Source of the DNA: Phycisphaerales bacterium
GTDB lineage: Bacteria > Planctomycetota > Phycisphaerae > Tepidisphaerales > Tepidisphaeraceae
Assembly: GCA_028288875.1 (NCBI GenBank)
Contig: JAQGHK010000073.1
Location: 1-7,130 of the forward strand
DNA length: 7,130 nucleotides
Direction: 5' to 3'
Position 1 is the first letter of the stretch, and the number at the start of each line of letters is the position of its first letter. The translations under genes were made by a program, and so were the position numbers. This document shows, piece by piece, positions 5,693-7,130 of this stretch. Below the pieces are notes generated by a model. The model worked only from the letters and a program-made list of their open reading frames with translations. It did no database searches and was not told where the DNA came from.

Positions 5693-6982
5693 TTATCCCA
5701 TGTGTTTGATCATCTCATCCGCGAATTCGCTGCACTTGACCTTCTTCGCGCCTTCCATCTGGCGGGCGAAGTCGTAGGTCACCGTCTTGGCGGCGATGGC
5801 ATCGTTCAGGCCCTTGAGGATCAGGTCGGCGGCTTCGTGCCACTGCATGTGCTGCAGCATCATCACGCCGCTGAGGATGACGCTGCCGGGGTTGACCATG
5901 TCCTGGTCCGCATACTTCGGGGCCGTGCCGTGCGTGGCTTCGAAGATGGCGTGGCCGGTGATGTAGTTGATGTTGGCGCCCGGCGCGATGCCGATGCCGC
6001 CCACCTGGGCCGCCAGGGCGTCGCTTAGGTAATCACCGTTGAGGTTCAGCGTGGCGATAACGTCAAAGTCTTCCGGCCGCGTCAGCACCTGCTGCAGCGT
6101 GATGTCGGCGATGGCGTCTTTGATAACGATGCCCGCGCCGGGCTTGCCGTCCGGAATCTTGCACCACGGGCCGCCGTCAATTTCGACCGCGCCAAATTTC
6201 TCTTTTGCCAGTTCGTAGCCCCAATCACGGAAGCCACCTTCGGTGAACTTCATGATGTTGCCCTTGTGAACCAGCGTCACCGAGGCCTTCTTATGCTTGA
6301 TGGCGTATTCGATGGCGGCCAGCACCAGGCGCTGCGTGCCGACCTTGCTGACCGGCTTGATGCCGATGCCGACTTCAACCTTCGTGTCGCTGTTGCCGGC
6401 GCTCTTGGCGTAATCCGCCACCTTCGCGGCGTTGCCGAAGCGAATCTTCGCGAAGCTCTTCGGGTCGGTCTTTTCGATGTATTCGAGCATCGCCTGCGAC
6501 TCTTTCGAGCCGGCGGCGTATTCGATGCCGGCGTAGATGTCTTCGGTGTTCTCACGGAAGATCACCATGTCCACCTTTTCCGGCCGCTTCACCGGCGAAG
6601 GCACGCCCGTGAAGTACTGTACCGGACGCAGACAGACATAAAGATCGAGCATCTGACGCAGCGCGACGTTCAGCGAGCGAATGCCGCCGCCGACGGGCGT
6701 CGTGAGCGGGCCCTTGATGCCGACGGTGTATTTCTTGAAGGCGTCGACGGTTTCGTCGGGCAGCCAGTTCTTGGTCTGGTCGAACGCCTTTTGCCCAGCG
6801 AGGACTTCCTTCCAGACGATCTTCTTCTCGCCCTTGTAGGCCTTGGCCACCGCGGCGTCGAAAACGCGGACGCTGGCACGCCAGATATCGCGGCCGGTGC
6901 CGTCGCCTTCGATGAAGGGAATGATCGGGTCATTCGGAACCGTCAGCTTGCCACCACTCATCGAAATCACGTTGCCGGCCAT
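5693..6982 (-). CDS. icd: Isocitrate dehydrogenase, NADP-dependent type
   Basis: Icd oxidatively decarboxylates isocitrate to 2-oxoglutarate and CO2 in the cytoplasmic TCA cycle, here by the bacterial homodimeric type. The 429 residues align from end to end with E. coli Icd (416). Substrate residues are visible: S103, N105 and R109 in the SLNVALR segment, R119, R143, Y150 in FRENTEDIYAG, and K240 in HKGNIMK. Metal-binding acids are D293, D317 and D321 (NLNGDYLSD). NADP selectivity is indicated by K356, Y357 (HGTAPKYA), Y403 and R407, which match E. coli K344, Y345, Y391 and R395. The loop near 338-344 is about two residues longer than in E. coli. S103 corresponds to the serine phosphorylated by AceK in enterics; no aceK is seen here. 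The ATG at 6982 is supported by AGGAG seven bases upstream. It is the first gene of the leftward cluster. Confidence 0.98.
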   Translation of the reverse strand: MAGNVISMSGGKLTVPNDPIIPFIEGDGTGRDIWRASVRVFDAAVAKAYKGEKKIVWKEVLAGQKAFDQTKNWLPDETVDAFKKYTVGIKGPLTTPVGGGIRSLNVALRQMLDLYVCLRPVQYFTGVPSPVKRPEKVDMVIFRENTEDIYAGIEYAAGSKESQAMLEYIEKTDPKSFAKIRFGNAAKVADYAKSAGNSDTKVEVGIGIKPVSKVGTQRLVLAAIEYAIKHKKASVTLVHKGNIMKFTEGGFRDWGYELAKEKFGAVEIDGGPWCKIPDGKPGAGIVIKDAIADITLQQVLTRPEDFDVIATLNLNGDYLSDALAAQVGGIGIAPGANINYITGHAIFEATHGTAPKYADQDMVNPGSVILSGVMMLQHMQWHEAADLILKGLNDAIAAKTVTYDFARQMEGAKKVKCSEFADEMIKHMG

Positions 6983-6989
6983 CGTCTTG

Positions 6990-7042
6990 CTCCTGGGTTG
7001 ATTAAGGGTCTTCGATTATGCGGATTGCGGGGCAAAGCTCAA
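6990..7042 (-). promoter_or_regulatory. Promoter and ribosome site of icd
   Basis: On the minus strand TTGAGC (7037-7042) and CATAAT (7015-7020; five of six matches to TATAAT) are 16 bases apart. The predicted start at about 7008 gives a leader of about 26 bases containing AGGAG (6990-6994), seven bases before the ATG. Unlike panC and the activator, icd therefore has a conventional short leader. Confidence 0.6.
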
Positions 7043-7105
7043 TCGGAAGGCAACGGGTTGCGGATCCTGGGTGCGAAGCGGAATCGGCGGGGGTATTCTG
7101 CCGCG

Positions 7106-7130
7106 ATGCGCGGAATCAGCCCTTTTGTCG
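7106..7130 (+). CDS. Possible start of a divergent gene, cut by the right edge
   Basis: An ATG at 7106 opens a frame reading MRGISPFV to the window edge. TATTCT (7094-7099) lies six bases before it, the same spacing as the -10 of the sigma-54 activator, and no Shine-Dalgarno is present, so it could be another leaderless gene divergent from icd. No good -35 was found, and only eight codons are visible, so the call is tentative and no function can be given. Confidence 0.3.

Noticed and set aside
5227..5709. Plus-strand frame of 160 codons opposite the carbonic-anhydrase-like gene
   Set aside because: It is antisense to a gene with clear zinc motifs, and its C-terminus only translates the heptad repeat.

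Overview
The window is ordinary-looking, GC-rich bacterial chromosome with seven well-supported protein genes plus a possible eighth at the right edge. The best guess at the organism is a planctomycete, probably of the class Phycisphaerae. Three things suggest this: an Lgt that carries a long insertion and lacks several classical catalytic-region residues; secreted proteins with Thr-Thr-Arg-Pro tails; and first genes that seem to lack leaders or Shine-Dalgarno sequences. This placement rests on pattern recognition and was not tested by a search.

Layout. Positions 1-2628 (minus strand) hold a compact cluster transcribed leftward: panC (pantoate--beta-alanine ligase), lgt (prolipoprotein diacylglyceryl transferase) and a secreted protein of unknown function that runs off the left edge. 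The gaps are 12 and 23 bases, so this is probably one operon. Positions 2629-2815 are a divergent promoter region with candidate promoters facing both ways and short dyads. Positions 2816-4450 (plus) encode a NifA-type sigma-54 activator (GAF, AAA+, Fis-type HTH). Positions 4451-4531 are a short convergent gap with G-rich direct repeats. Positions 4532-6982 (minus) hold a second leftward cluster: icd (NADP-type isocitrate dehydrogenase), a small beta-carbonic-anhydrase-like protein, and an exported NTF2-like protein whose GTG start overlaps the stop of the preceding gene. A near-palindromic element built from degenerate 7-base units lies between icd and the carbonic-anhydrase-like gene. Positions 6983-7105 carry the icd promoter, and an ATG at 7106 may begin a divergent gene cut by the right edge.

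How the genes fit together. PanC (CoA precursor synthesis), Lgt (lipoprotein maturation) and Icd (TCA cycle) are housekeeping enzymes. The more unusual pairing is an enzyme that releases CO2 (Icd) followed by a protein with the zinc-ligand pattern of a beta-carbonic anhydrase, tightly coupled to an exported protein. No mobile element, CRISPR array, tRNA or rRNA was seen. Nothing here amounts to a clearly new multi-gene system. The points most worth following up are the heptad palindrome, the Thr-Thr-Arg-Pro tails, the divergent Lgt and the leaderless starts.
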